Positions 1 to 7,049 of a DNA stretch of 18,015 nucleotides are shown here, piece after piece (positions within the stretch are counted from its first letter, which is position 1; every line of letters begins with the position of its first letter). The position numbers and the translations under genes were made by a program. The notes beneath the pieces were generated by a model, which worked only from the letters and a program-made list of their open reading frames with translations, was not told the origin of the DNA and searched no databases. Source of the stretch: Candidatus Margulisiibacteriota bacterium (GTDB lineage: Bacteria > Margulisbacteria > WOR-1 > O2-12-FULL-45-9 > XYB2-FULL-48-7). The DNA lies in the NCBI GenBank assembly GCA_028717325.1, contig JAQUOB010000010.1, positions 1 to 18,015 on the forward strand. The letters are read 5' to 3'.

Positions 1-846
1 GAGCCCAAGACGACAGCCGACCAGGAAAAGCTTGGCATGTCGCTCTCCAAGCTGGCGGAAGAGGACCCGACTTTTAGGATCAAGGGCGATCCCGAGACCG
101 GCCAGACGATCATTTCCGGCATGGGCGAGCTTCATCTGGAAATTATCGTCGACCGCCTCCTGCGCGAGTTCAAAGTCGAGGCCAATGTCGGTAAGCCGCA
201 GGTCGCCTATAAAGAAACGATCCGTACCGTCTCCGAAGCCGAAGGCAAATTCATCCGCCAGACCGGCGGCCGCGGCCAATATGGCCACGTCTGGCTCAAG
301 ATCGAGCCGATGGAAGCGGGCAAGGGCTTTGAATTCGTTAATAAGATCGTCGGCGGCACCGTGCCGAGAGAATATATCGCGCCGGTCGAAGCCGGCATTA
401 AAGAAGCGATGGCCGGCGGCGTGATCGCCGGTTATCCCGTGATCGACATCCGGGCAACTTTGTTCGACGGTTCTTATCATGACGTCGATTCTTCCGAGAT
501 CGCCTTTAAGATCGCGGCTTCCATGGGCTTCAAAGAAGCGGTGAGGCGAGCCAAACCGGTCTTGCTGGAGCCGGTCATGAAAGTCGAAGTGACGGTGCCC
601 GAGCAGTACATGGGCGATGTTATCGGCAACCTGTCGAGCCGCCGCGGCCACATCGAAGAGATGGAATCGCATGCCGGCATCCAGACGATACGCTCCAAGG
701 TGCCGCTGGCGATGATGTTCGGATATTCGACCGACCTGCGTTCGCTGACCCAGGGACGCGGCAATTACACGATGGAGTTTTCCGAATACCGCGAAGTGCC
801 CAAAACGATCGCCGACCAGTTGATCGAAAAAGTACAGGGGAAATAA
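1..846 (+). CDS. fusA: Elongation factor G, C-terminal part (5' end outside window)
   Basis: EF-G is the GTPase that drives translocation of tRNA and mRNA on the ribosome. The open frame runs from base 1 with no start, so the gene begins upstream; 281 residues are visible and the GTPase domain is not in the window. Domain III is recognisable from the SGMGELHLE segment (about 121-147). Domain IV begins near GKPQVAYKET (about 190-219) and includes GGRGQYGHV and the tip FDGSYHDVDSSE, whose His (codon 478-480) matches the translocation-critical His583 of E. coli. Domain V follows from VTVPEQYMGDVIGNLSSRRG to the end. The next gene, rpsJ, starts 4 bases after the stop, with no tuf gene between. 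The identification is firm; only the completeness of the 5' end is unseen. Confidence 0.97.
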   Translation, partial: EPKTTADQEKLGMSLSKLAEEDPTFRIKGDPETGQTIISGMGELHLEIIVDRLLREFKVEANVGKPQVAYKETIRTVSEAEGKFIRQTGGRGQYGHVWLKIEPMEAGKGFEFVNKIVGGTVPREYIAPVEAGIKEAMAGGVIAGYPVIDIRATLFDGSYHDVDSSEIAFKIAASMGFKEAVRRAKPVLLEPVMKVEVTVPEQYMGDVIGNLSSRRGHIEEMESHAGIQTIRSKVPLAMMFGYSTDLRSLTQGRGNYTMEFSEYREVPKTIADQLIEKVQGK

Positions 847-850
847 AAGA

Positions 851-1165
851 ATGGTAAAAAAACAAAGGATCCGGATCAAGTTGAAAAGTTACGACCACAG
901 GATACTGGACCAGTCGGCGGCCAAGATCGTTGACACGGCCAAGCGGGCGGGTGCTTTAGTTTCCGGCCCCGTGCCACTGCCGACCGATATCCAGAAATAC
1001 TGTGTTTTGCGTTCGCCGCACGTCGATAAAAAATCGCGCGAGCATTTTGAGATGCGCACGCACAAACGCTTGATCGACATCCTCGACCCGCCGCCGCAGA
1101 CGGTCGACGCGCTCATGCAGCTCGACCTGCCGGCCGGCGTTGATGTCGAGATCAAGATGGATTAG
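851..1165 (+). CDS. rpsJ: Small-subunit ribosomal protein uS10
   Basis: uS10 (104 aa, normal length) is a 30S head protein and, with NusB, part of the antitermination complex in many bacteria. Hallmarks are RIRIKLKSYDHRILD near the start, GPVPLPT, the YCVLRSPHVDKKSREHFEMRTHKR loop region and LPAGVDVEIK at the end. The ATG lies 4 bases after the fusA stop, so the usual break between the str and S10 operons is absent and there is no room for an E. coli-type S10 leader. It is the first gene of the S10 cluster here. Confidence 0.98.
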   Translation: MVKKQRIRIKLKSYDHRILDQSAAKIVDTAKRAGALVSGPVPLPTDIQKYCVLRSPHVDKKSREHFEMRTHKRLIDILDPPPQTVDALMQLDLPAGVDVEIKMD

Positions 1166-1184
1166 GGAGAATAAAGAGGAAGTT

Positions 1185-1733
1185 ATGATCGGAATATTAG
1201 GCAATAAGAGAGGCATGACGCAGGTTTTCGACGAGAACGGCAAGCTCCTGGGCGTGACCGTGGTCGAGGCCGGCCCGTGCCCGATCACCCAGGTCAAGAC
1301 CGAAGAAAAAGACGGCTACAGAGCTCTGCAGTTGAGCTTCGGTAAAAAGACGCGGGAGATCCGCCTCGATCAGCCGGGCGAATACCAGAAAGGCCAGGAG
1401 CTGAAGGTTGACATGTTCAAGGCCGGCGACGTGGTCAAGGTTTCCGGCTTAACGATCGGCAAAGGCTTTGCCGGCAACGTCAAGCGGTTCCACACGCATC
1501 GCGGCCCGATGTCTCACGGTTCAAAATCGCACCGCATCCCGGGCTCGAGCGGTTCCGGCACCACGCCGGGACGGGTTTTCAAAGGCCGGAAGATGCCGGG
1601 CCGGCTGGGCGGCGGCATGATCACGGTTAAAAGTCTGATCGTTGTCTCCGTGATCTCGGAAAAGAATTTATTATTATTAAAAGGCGCGGTCCCCGGCAAA
1701 AACGGGAACCTGGTCCTGGTCAGGAAATCATAA
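1185..1733 (+). CDS. rplC: Large-subunit ribosomal protein uL3, compact form
   Basis: uL3 is an early 23S rRNA-binding protein whose loop reaches towards the peptidyl-transferase centre. The ATG at 1185 gives MIGILGNKRGMTQVF, the family start, and has a GAGG site at 1176-1179; an in-frame start at 1140 lies inside rpsJ and is not credible. The C-terminal half is classic (GKGFAGNVKR, HGSKSHRIPGS, TPGRVFKGRKMPGRLG). At 182 aa it is well short of the usual 205-210. The missing part maps near residues 53-58, where the family's segment around GHFAKAGVEP should lie between the strand ending QLSFG and the next (REIRL). The reading frame is intact, so this is a deletion within a working gene. It overlaps rplD by one base (TAATG). 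Confidence 0.97.
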   Translation: MIGILGNKRGMTQVFDENGKLLGVTVVEAGPCPITQVKTEEKDGYRALQLSFGKKTREIRLDQPGEYQKGQELKVDMFKAGDVVKVSGLTIGKGFAGNVKRFHTHRGPMSHGSKSHRIPGSSGSGTTPGRVFKGRKMPGRLGGGMITVKSLIVVSVISEKNLLLLKGAVPGKNGNLVLVRKS

Positions 1734-2311
1734 TGGCACAATTAACTGAAAAGATATTTAACGAAGAAAAAAATGATGCGGTAGTTCACGAAGCCGTGCG
1801 CTGGTATCTGGCTTCGCGCCGGCAGGGGACCCACTCGGCGCTGACCCGGACCGAGGTCACCGGCGGCGGCAAGAAACCGTGGAAACAGAAAGGCACCGGC
1901 CGCGCCCGCGCGGGGAGCAATCGCTCGCCGCTGTGGCGCAAGGGCGGCGTCATTTTCCCGCCCAAACCGCGCGACCATTCTTACGAGTTGCCGAAAAAGG
2001 TCAGGAAACTGGCGGTCAGGGTTTTGCTCTCCGGGTTGAACCGCGAGAACCGCGTCAAGGTCGTCGATTCGTTGGCTCTGCCGCAGCCGAAAGCGAAAGA
2101 AGGGGCGAAGTGGCTGAAGGAGCTGAAAGTCGACGGTATGGTTGTCATCGTCATGGGCGCCGAGAACCCGGCCTTTGACCGCGGGGTCAGGAATCTGGCC
2201 GGCGTCAGGGTCATGTTATCAAAAGATCTGAACGTGTTCGACCTGGCCAAGACCGATTGGCTGGTCCTCGACAAGACCGCGGTCGAACAGTTAAATGAAA
2301 GGTTAAGCTAA
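1733..2311 (+). CDS. rplD: Large-subunit ribosomal protein uL4, N-terminally short
   Basis: uL4 binds 23S domain I and sends a loop into the exit tunnel. That loop is intact: RRQGTHSALTRTEVTGGGKKPWKQKGTGRARAGS, followed by SPLWRKGGVIFPPKPRDHSYELPKK. The protein has 192 aa against about 200-207 usually. The shortfall is at the N-terminus: it starts MAQLTEKIFN, so the first beta strand and turn (about 15 residues before the family's conserved HEAV helix region) are missing. No in-frame start exists just upstream, and the ATG overlaps the rplC stop by one base, so the short form looks genuine. E. coli uL4 also represses its own operon; no leader for that is visible here. Confidence 0.97.
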   Translation: MAQLTEKIFNEEKNDAVVHEAVRWYLASRRQGTHSALTRTEVTGGGKKPWKQKGTGRARAGSNRSPLWRKGGVIFPPKPRDHSYELPKKVRKLAVRVLLSGLNRENRVKVVDSLALPQPKAKEGAKWLKELKVDGMVVIVMGAENPAFDRGVRNLAGVRVMLSKDLNVFDLAKTDWLVLDKTAVEQLNERLS

Positions 2312-2592
2312 TGGACTTGAGCCAGATAATTATTGAGCAATTGGTGACCGAAAAATCGGTTTTGGAGCGCGCGCGCGGCCGCTACGTCTTCAAAGTGAAT
2401 TTGAAGGCGAACAAGCTGTCGGTCAAGCAGGCGGTCGAGAAATTTTTTAAAGTGAAAGTCGTTGACGTTAATACTTGTTTTGTCCGGCCCAAACAGCGGA
2501 CGATGGGCCGGTCGATCGGCCGGACCTCGCGCTGGAAGAAGGCTTACGTGATGCTGGCCAAAGGTCAAAAAATTCAGGAGTTGGAAGCTTAA
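2311..2592 (+). CDS. rplW: Large-subunit ribosomal protein uL23
   Basis: uL23 (93 aa, normal) sits at the tunnel exit and is the docking point for trigger factor and SRP. Family features seen are IIIEQLVTEKS near the start, YVFKVNLKANKLSVKQAVEKFFKVKVVDVNT in the middle, and the basic loop RPKQRTMGRSIGRTSRWKKAYV. The start overlaps the rplD stop by one base (TAATG) and rplB begins immediately after its stop. Confidence 0.97.
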   Translation: MDLSQIIIEQLVTEKSVLERARGRYVFKVNLKANKLSVKQAVEKFFKVKVVDVNTCFVRPKQRTMGRSIGRTSRWKKAYVMLAKGQKIQELEA

Positions 2593-3420
2593 ATGGGCGT
2601 TAAACAGATGAATCCCCGGAGTCCCGGGACGCGTTTTCGGATCGCGGACGACTATTCGGACATTACGAAGAATTTCCCGGAAAAGAAACTGCTGGCCAAA
2701 CAGCATCAGCAGTCGGGCCGCGATTGGCGCGGTTTCGTTTCGATGCGGCATCGCGGCGGCGGCAACAAGAAACACTATCGCATCATCGATTTTAAACGCG
2801 ATAAAGACGGGATCGAGGCGACGGTCTTGGGGATAGAATACGATCCCAACCGCAATTGCCGGATCGCTCTGATCGAGTACGCGGATAAGGAGCGCAGGTA
2901 CATCCTGGCCCCGCTGGGGATCGCCCCGGGCGACAAGATCAAGTCGGGATCGGACGCCGATATCAAACCGGGCAATGCTTTGCCCTTTAGCGCGATCCCG
3001 ATCGGCACCACAGTCCATAATGTAGAACTGGAACCGGGACGCGGCGGCAAGCTGGCGAGGGCGGCTGGGGCGGCGCTCGTCCTGCTGGGCAAAGAAGCCG
3101 GTTATGCGGTTGTCAAGATGCCGTCGGGCGAGCAGAGGATGATCCATGTCAACTGCCGGGCGACCGTCGGCCAGATCGGCAACGTTGATGCCAAGAACGT
3201 AGTGATGGGCAAAGCGGGCAAGAAGCGGCATCTGGGCCGCCGGCCCGAAGTCAGAGGCGTGGTCATGAATCCCTGCGACCATCCGCACGGCGGAGGCGAA
3301 GGCAAATCAGGCATTGGTCGCGAGCATCCGGTCACCCCTTGGGGCAAACCGACGCTCGGCTATAAGACCCGCAAACCGCGCCGGCACAGCGACCGGTTCA
3401 TTTTGGGCAGGAGGAAATAA
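2593..3420 (+). CDS. rplB: Large-subunit ribosomal protein uL2
   Basis: uL2 is a core 23S-binding protein needed for subunit joining and peptidyl-transferase activity. At 275 aa it is full length. Seen in order: the N-terminal KQMNPRSPGTRFR, the basic RDWRGFVSMRHRGGGNKKHYR segment, the OB-like core (IEYDPNRNCRIALIEYADKERRYILAP), the SH3-like part (VELEPGRGGKLARAAG), and the C-terminal VVMNPCDHPHGGGEGK. His230 in DHPHGGG corresponds to the essential His229 of E. coli. An AGGAG site at 2576-2580, inside the end of rplW, precedes the ATG. Confidence 0.98.
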   Translation: MGVKQMNPRSPGTRFRIADDYSDITKNFPEKKLLAKQHQQSGRDWRGFVSMRHRGGGNKKHYRIIDFKRDKDGIEATVLGIEYDPNRNCRIALIEYADKERRYILAPLGIAPGDKIKSGSDADIKPGNALPFSAIPIGTTVHNVELEPGRGGKLARAAGAALVLLGKEAGYAVVKMPSGEQRMIHVNCRATVGQIGNVDAKNVVMGKAGKKRHLGRRPEVRGVVMNPCDHPHGGGEGKSGIGREHPVTPWGKPTLGYKTRKPRRHSDRFILGRRK

Positions 3421-3423
3421 AAG

Positions 3424-3708
3424 ATGGGAAGGTCGGTAAAAAAAGGTCCGTATATTGACGAGAAACTGCTGCGCAAGATCCAGAAGATGGAGATCTCCAA
3501 GGAGAAGAAGATCATCAAGACCTGGGCCCGCAGTTCAACCATTATCCCCGAAATGGTCGGCTACACTTTTGCCGTTCACAACGGGGTCAAGCACATCCCG
3601 GTTTATATTAATGAAAATATGATCGGCCACAAGCTGGGGGAATTCTCGCACACGCGCGTCTTCCGGGGCCACAGCGCGCCGACGGATAAGTCGACGACAT
3701 TAACATGA
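3424..3708 (+). CDS. rpsS: Small-subunit ribosomal protein uS19
   Basis: uS19 (94 aa) lies in the 30S head next to uS13 and the A-site tRNA. It starts MGRSVKKGPYID and carries the hallmark run from TWARSSTIIPEMVG through FAVHNGVKHIPVYI to GHKLGEFSHTRVFRGH. The C-terminus (APTDKSTTLT) is short and ends in a TGA that forms an ATGA overlap with rplV. TGA being a stop here argues against recoded genetic codes. Confidence 0.98.
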   Translation: MGRSVKKGPYIDEKLLRKIQKMEISKEKKIIKTWARSSTIIPEMVGYTFAVHNGVKHIPVYINENMIGHKLGEFSHTRVFRGHSAPTDKSTTLT

Positions 3709-4049
3709 CGATAATCAAAGCCAAAGCCAAATGGGTCAAGAGTTCCGACCGCAAGCTCAGCCGGGTGATCGAGCTGATCCGCGGCAAGACCGCGCTCGAA
3801 GCGATGACCATTTTGAAGTTCAGGCCGCAAAAAGGGGCGCGGATATTGGAAAAGGTTTTAAAATCGGCGATCGCCAACGCGAAGCATAATTTAAAGCTGG
3901 ATGAAAATTCTCTGCTGGTCAAAGAGGCCTATGCCAATAAGGGGATCATTATGAGGCGCTTCCAGCCGAGGGCCCGCGGCCGGGCTTTCCCGATCAAGAA
4001 AAAGACCAGTCACGTGACGGTTTGCTTAAGTTCTGCGGAGGAAAAATAA
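3705..4049 (+). CDS. rplV: Large-subunit ribosomal protein uL22
   Basis: uL22 (114 aa, normal) spans all 23S domains, and its long beta hairpin lines the exit tunnel together with uL4. Visible are the helical core (KLSRVIELIRGKTALEAMTIL, then ILEKVLKSAIANAKHN) and the hairpin (IMRRFQPRARGRAFPIKKKTSHVTV). The hairpin tip shows no insertion or deletion of the sort linked to macrolide resistance. Start codon ATG overlaps the rpsS stop by 4 bases; rpsC follows with no gap. Confidence 0.98.
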   Translation: MTIIKAKAKWVKSSDRKLSRVIELIRGKTALEAMTILKFRPQKGARILEKVLKSAIANAKHNLKLDENSLLVKEAYANKGIIMRRFQPRARGRAFPIKKKTSHVTVCLSSAEEK

Positions 4050-4748
4050 ATGGGTCAAAAGATACATCCAAAAGGTTTAAGGCTGGGGATCATCGAGGGC
4101 TGGGAGAGTTTCTGGTACGCCAATGACCAGGAGTTCGGGAAGCTCTTGATCGAAGACATCAATATCAGGAAGTATTTGAAGAACAGTCTTTATAAGGCCG
4201 GCATTTCACGGATCATGATCAGCCGGAAAGCCAACCAGATCGAAGTCGATCTTTACACGGCCAAGCCCGGCCTGATCATCGGCAAGGGCGGCAAAGAAGT
4301 GGCGGCGATCAGGGAAGAGCTGACCAAGAAATTCGGCAAGACGGTGCAGTTGAACGTTCACGAAGAGACCAATCCCGAGGCCTCGGCCCAGCTGGTGGCG
4401 GAAAACATCGCGGGCCAGCTCGAGCGGCGCATCTCTTTCCGGCGGGCGATGAAGCAGTCGGTCTCGCGCGCCCTGCGGTCGGGTGCCAAAGGGGTCAAGG
4501 TCATGTGCGGCGGCCGCCTCGACGGCGCCGAGATCGCGCGCTCCGAATGGTACCGCATGGGCCGGGTCCCGCTGCACACCCTGCGCGCCAAGATCGATTA
4601 CGGCTTCGCGGAAGCGATGACGCTTTACGGCAAGATCGGCATCAAATGCTGGATCTACAAGGGCGATATCCTGCCTCAGGTCAAGAATAAAGTTGAAAAA
4701 AAGGAGACCGTGACAAGTGGCACTGGTACCCAAGAAAACAAAATTTAG
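4050..4748 (+). CDS. rpsC: Small-subunit ribosomal protein uS3
   Basis: uS3 (232 aa) forms part of the mRNA entry channel. It begins MGQKIHPKGLRLG. The KH domain has its GxxG loop as GKGG at residues 78-81. In the C-terminal domain Arg131, Arg132 and Lys135 match in number and context the residues of E. coli uS3 involved in unwinding mRNA, followed by RLDGAEIARSEWYRMGRVPLHTLRA. The last about 20 residues (after ILPQ) are a variable polar tail. Its final 32 bases overlap rplP and contain that gene's ribosome binding site. Confidence 0.98.
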   Translation: MGQKIHPKGLRLGIIEGWESFWYANDQEFGKLLIEDINIRKYLKNSLYKAGISRIMISRKANQIEVDLYTAKPGLIIGKGGKEVAAIREELTKKFGKTVQLNVHEETNPEASAQLVAENIAGQLERRISFRRAMKQSVSRALRSGAKGVKVMCGGRLDGAEIARSEWYRMGRVPLHTLRAKIDYGFAEAMTLYGKIGIKCWIYKGDILPQVKNKVEKKETVTSGTGTQENKI

Positions 4749-5127
4749 GAAACATCAGCGCGGCCGTTTGCGCGGCCGGGCGACGGGCGGCGCGACGCTC
4801 ATGTTCGGCGAGTACGGCCTGCAGTCGCTTGACTGCGGCTACCTGACGACCAACCAGGTGGAAGCGGCCCGAAAATCGCTGGCCCATTTCTTTAAGCGCG
4901 GCGGCAAGATCTGGCTGCGCGTGTTCGCCGACAAGATCGAGACGGCCCGGGCGGCCGAGACCCGTATGGGCGGCGGCAAAGGCGCGCCGGTCAGGTTCGT
5001 GGCGCCGGTCAAGCGCGGGCACATTATTTTTGAGGTCGCCGGCGTGACGGCCGAAGAGGCCAAAGAAGCACTGCGCCTGGCCAGTTTCAAACTGCCCCTG
5101 GCGACCAGACTGGTGGCAAAAGCATGA
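4717..5127 (+). CDS. rplP: Large-subunit ribosomal protein uL16 (GTG start)
   Basis: uL16 (136 aa) is a late-assembly protein near the A site and the 5S rRNA. The GTG start at 4717 gives MALVPKKTKFRKHQRGR, aligning with the family's N-terminus, and is preceded by AAGGAG at 4701-4706. Later motifs are LMFGEYGLQSLDCGYLTTNQVEAAR, FKRGGKIWLRVF and ETRMGGGKGAP; Arg83 in the last corresponds to the Arg hydroxylated in E. coli uL16 (Arg81). It overlaps rpsC by 32 bases and rpmC by 4 (ATGA), which points to translational coupling. Confidence 0.97.
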   Translation: MALVPKKTKFRKHQRGRLRGRATGGATLMFGEYGLQSLDCGYLTTNQVEAARKSLAHFFKRGGKIWLRVFADKIETARAAETRMGGGKGAPVRFVAPVKRGHIIFEVAGVTAEEAKEALRLASFKLPLATRLVAKA

Positions 5128-5333
5128 AAACAAAAGAGTTAAGGGAAATGACCGCGGACGAGCTGAACAAAAAGGCCGGGGAGCTGCAGCGCGAACTCCT
5201 GAGCACCCGGATCCAGCACGCCGGGCAACAGCTCAAAAATCCGCTGAAGCTTCGGGAACTGCGGCACGACATTGCCCGGGTCTTAACGATCATTAATGAA
5301 AAATCGGCCGGTAAAGCTACGGAGGTAAAGTAA
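5124..5333 (+). CDS. rpmC: Large-subunit ribosomal protein uL29
   Basis: uL29 (69 aa) is a small helical-hairpin protein at the tunnel exit beside uL23. It shows the family pattern: KTKELREMTADELNKKAGEL in helix 1, then ELLSTRIQHAGQQLKNPLKLRELRHDIARVLTIINE. The ATG overlaps the rplP stop (ATGA). A GGAGG inside its last codons (5321-5325) serves the next gene. Confidence 0.96.
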   Translation: MKTKELREMTADELNKKAGELQRELLSTRIQHAGQQLKNPLKLRELRHDIARVLTIINEKSAGKATEVK

Positions 5334-5334
5334 T

Positions 5335-5595
5335 TTGGAAAGAGGCAAAACAAAAACAAAAGAGGGCGTGGTCGTTTCCGATAAGATGACAAAGACCGTT
5401 GTCGTTCGGGTCGAGCGCGTTTACCGTCATCCGGTCTACCATAAAGTCATGAAGATCGCCAAAAAATTCAAAGCGCACGATGAAAAGGGAGAATACAAGG
5501 TCGGCGACCGGGTCGAGATCATGGAGTGCCGGCCGCTGTCAGCCGATAAATGCTGGCGCGTCGTCAGGAGGATCAGTCTTGATTCAAAATCGTAG
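5335..5595 (+). CDS. rpsQ: Small-subunit ribosomal protein uS17 (TTG start)
   Basis: uS17 (86 aa, normal) is an OB-fold 16S-binding primary assembly protein. It contains KTKEGVVVSDKMTKTVVVRVERVYRHPVYHKVMK, a flexible basic loop, then YKVGDRVEIMECRPLSADKCWRVV, all diagnostic. The TTG at 5335 is the only start that leaves the N-terminus whole, and GGAGG at 5321-5325 lies 9 bases before it. Its 3' end overlaps the start of rplN by 17 bases. Confidence 0.96.
   Translation: MERGKTKTKEGVVVSDKMTKTVVVRVERVYRHPVYHKVMKIAKKFKAHDEKGEYKVGDRVEIMECRPLSADKCWRVVRRISLDSKS
5566..5571 (+). promoter_or_regulatory. Ribosome binding site fixing the rplN start
   Basis: A perfect AGGAGG lies 7 bases before TTG 5579, inside the 3' end of rpsQ. 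It decides the rplN start in favour of the TTG over the upstream in-frame codon at 5480 and the internal ATG at 5597. Confidence 0.85.
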
Positions 5596-5947
5596 TATGG
5601 TTAATGTCGCGGACAATTCCGGCGCCCGCACCGTCATGGTGATCCGGGTGCTGGGCGGGTCGAACCGCAAGTACGCCGGGATCGGCGACATGGTTGTTGC
5701 CGTCGTCAAAGAGGCGCAGCCCAACATGACCGTCAAGGACGGCGAGGTCATTTTTGGCGTGGTCGTCAGGACCCGCAAGCCCCTGCGCCGGCCGGACGGC
5801 TCCTACGTCACGTTCGACGACAATGCCGTCGTTGTCATCACCAAAGACAAGAACCCGAGAGGCACCAGGGTCTTCGGCCCGGTCGCCCGTGAACTGCGCG
5901 AAAAAGAATACATGAAAATCATTTCACTGGCTCCAGAGGTTGTCTAA
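5579..5947 (+). CDS. rplN: Large-subunit ribosomal protein uL14 (TTG start)
   Basis: uL14 (122 aa, the usual size) forms an intersubunit bridge and is the binding site of the silencing factor RsfS. From TTG 5579 the protein reads MIQNRSMVNVADNSGARTV, matching the family start MIQxxTxLNVADNSGA. Next come VLGGSNRKYAGIGDMVVAVVKEA, VVVRTRKPLRRPDGS and, at the end, GTRVFGPVARELREKEYMKIISLAPEVV. The start lies in the last codons of rpsQ (17-base overlap). A longer open frame from 5480 exists but would only read rpsQ out of frame. Confidence 0.97.
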   Translation: MIQNRSMVNVADNSGARTVMVIRVLGGSNRKYAGIGDMVVAVVKEAQPNMTVKDGEVIFGVVVRTRKPLRRPDGSYVTFDDNAVVVITKDKNPRGTRVFGPVARELREKEYMKIISLAPEVV

Positions 5948-5948
5948 A

Positions 5949-6290
5949 ATGAAAAGAACAAAAGTTAAAAATCAAAAGATCAGGATAAAGAAAGGCGATA
6001 CCGTACTGGTCCTGTCGGGCAAGAACAAGGACAAGAAAGCGAAAGTCCTCAGCGTTTCGACCGATACGGGCAAGATCGTTGTTGAGGGCGTTAACGTGGT
6101 TAAGAAGCATCAGAAGCCGACCCGGAATTTTCAGGGCGGCATCATCGAAAAACCGCTGCCGCTCTTCGCGTCCAAGGTCATGCTGGTCTGCCCGCGCTGC
6201 AGTGAGCCGACGCGCATCGGCATCAAGCTGAGCGGCGACAAACGCGTCCGCGTCTGTAAAAAATGCGAAGAAATAGTCGATAAGGTGTAA
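5949..6290 (+). CDS. rplX: Large-subunit ribosomal protein uL24, zinc-ribbon form
   Basis: uL24 starts 50S assembly on 23S domain I. From ATG 5949 it has 113 aa; a TTG three codons earlier overlaps the rplN stop and is less likely given AGAGG at about 5934-5938. It shows the KOW motif (KGDTVLVLSGKNKDKKAKVLSV), VEGVNVVKKHQKP and GGIIEKPLPL. At the C-terminus is a complete Cys4 site: C81-x2-C84 and C103-x2-C106, a zinc-binding (C+) version. Confidence 0.97.
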   Translation: MKRTKVKNQKIRIKKGDTVLVLSGKNKDKKAKVLSVSTDTGKIVVEGVNVVKKHQKPTRNFQGGIIEKPLPLFASKVMLVCPRCSEPTRIGIKLSGDKRVRVCKKCEEIVDKV

Positions 6291-6292
6291 AT

Positions 6293-6838
6293 ATGACAGA
6301 GCTAAAGAACAAATACGATAAAGAAATAGTGCCTAAACTGATCAAGGCCAGGGGTTATAAGAACAAGATGCAGGTGCCCCACCTGCTCAAGATAGTGATC
6401 AACCGCGGCGTGGGCGAGGCGAGAGAAGATGCCAAGGCGATCGACGTGTCGGCCGCCGAGCTGGCCGCCATCACCGGCCAGAAGCCGCTGGTGACCCTGA
6501 GCAAAAAGGCGATCTCGGCTTTCAAGTTGAGAGGCAACATCCCGATCGGCCTGAAAGTCACTTTGCGCGGCGACCGGATGTACGAGTTCCTGAACAAATT
6601 CATCAATATCTGCCTGCCCAAGATCAGGGATTTTAAAGGCGTCAGCTTTAAATCTTTTGACGGCCGGGGCAATTATACACTGGGTATCCGGGAACAGCTG
6701 ATCTTTCCGGAGATCGATTACGAAAAAGTGGACCGGGTCAGGGGCATGGATATTACTTTCGTGACTTCGACCGATAAAAACGATGAGGCGAAGGACCTAT
6801 TAGAAGCTCTGGGCCTGCCGTTCCGCCCCGGAGTATAA
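6293..6838 (+). CDS. rplE: Large-subunit ribosomal protein uL5
   Basis: uL5 (181 aa, normal) binds 5S rRNA and contacts the P-site tRNA. It shows YDKEIVPKL, the NRGVGEA strand-turn, ITGQKPLVTLSKKAISAFKLR, GLKVTLRGDRMYEFL and the C-terminal REQLIFPEIDYEKVDRVRGMDITF. The ATG sits 2 bases after the rplX stop, so there is no separate leader for the uS8-type feedback control known at this place in E. coli. Confidence 0.98.
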   Translation: MTELKNKYDKEIVPKLIKARGYKNKMQVPHLLKIVINRGVGEAREDAKAIDVSAAELAAITGQKPLVTLSKKAISAFKLRGNIPIGLKVTLRGDRMYEFLNKFINICLPKIRDFKGVSFKSFDGRGNYTLGIREQLIFPEIDYEKVDRVRGMDITFVTSTDKNDEAKDLLEALGLPFRPGV

Positions 6839-6853
6839 GGAGCATTAAATCAG

Positions 6854-7039
6854 ATGGCAAAGACAAGCTGGTGGGAAAGATTAAAACGGGAGCCGAAATT
6901 TTCGACGCGCAAGAAAACCCGCTGTGCGATCTGCGGCCGGGCCCGCAGTTATTTGCGCAAATTCAACGTCTGCCGCATCTGCTTCAGGAACCTGGCGCAT
7001 AAGGGGCAGATACCCGGCGTGACCAAATCGAGTTGGTAA
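6854..7039 (+). CDS. rpsN: Small-subunit ribosomal protein uS14, zinc-binding type Z
   Basis: uS14 (61 aa) is a 30S head protein. The length and the Cys4 site (C24-x2-C27 and C40-x2-C43) mark the short zinc-binding form, as opposed to the roughly 100-aa zinc-free form. The C-terminus NLAHKGQIPGVTKSSW is typical. The N-terminus is a little unusual with a Trp pair (SWWERLKREPKF). AAGGAG at 6837-6842 precedes the ATG by 11 bases. Confidence 0.97.
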   Translation: MAKTSWWERLKREPKFSTRKKTRCAICGRARSYLRKFNVCRICFRNLAHKGQIPGVTKSSW

Positions 7040-7049
7040 GGAGAATAAA

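Noticed and set aside
1140..1184. Longer rplC start inside rpsJ
   Set aside because: ATG 1185 gives the canonical MIG start with its own SD.
2308..3288. Long minus-strand open frame (326 codons) opposite rplW/rplB
   Set aside because: It mirrors GC-biased codon third positions of strongly conserved ribosomal genes; it has no recognisable domain or convincing start site.
5480..5578. Longer rplN start
   Set aside because: The extra 33 codons only read rpsQ out of frame; the TTG at 5579 has AGGAGG and matches the family N-terminus.
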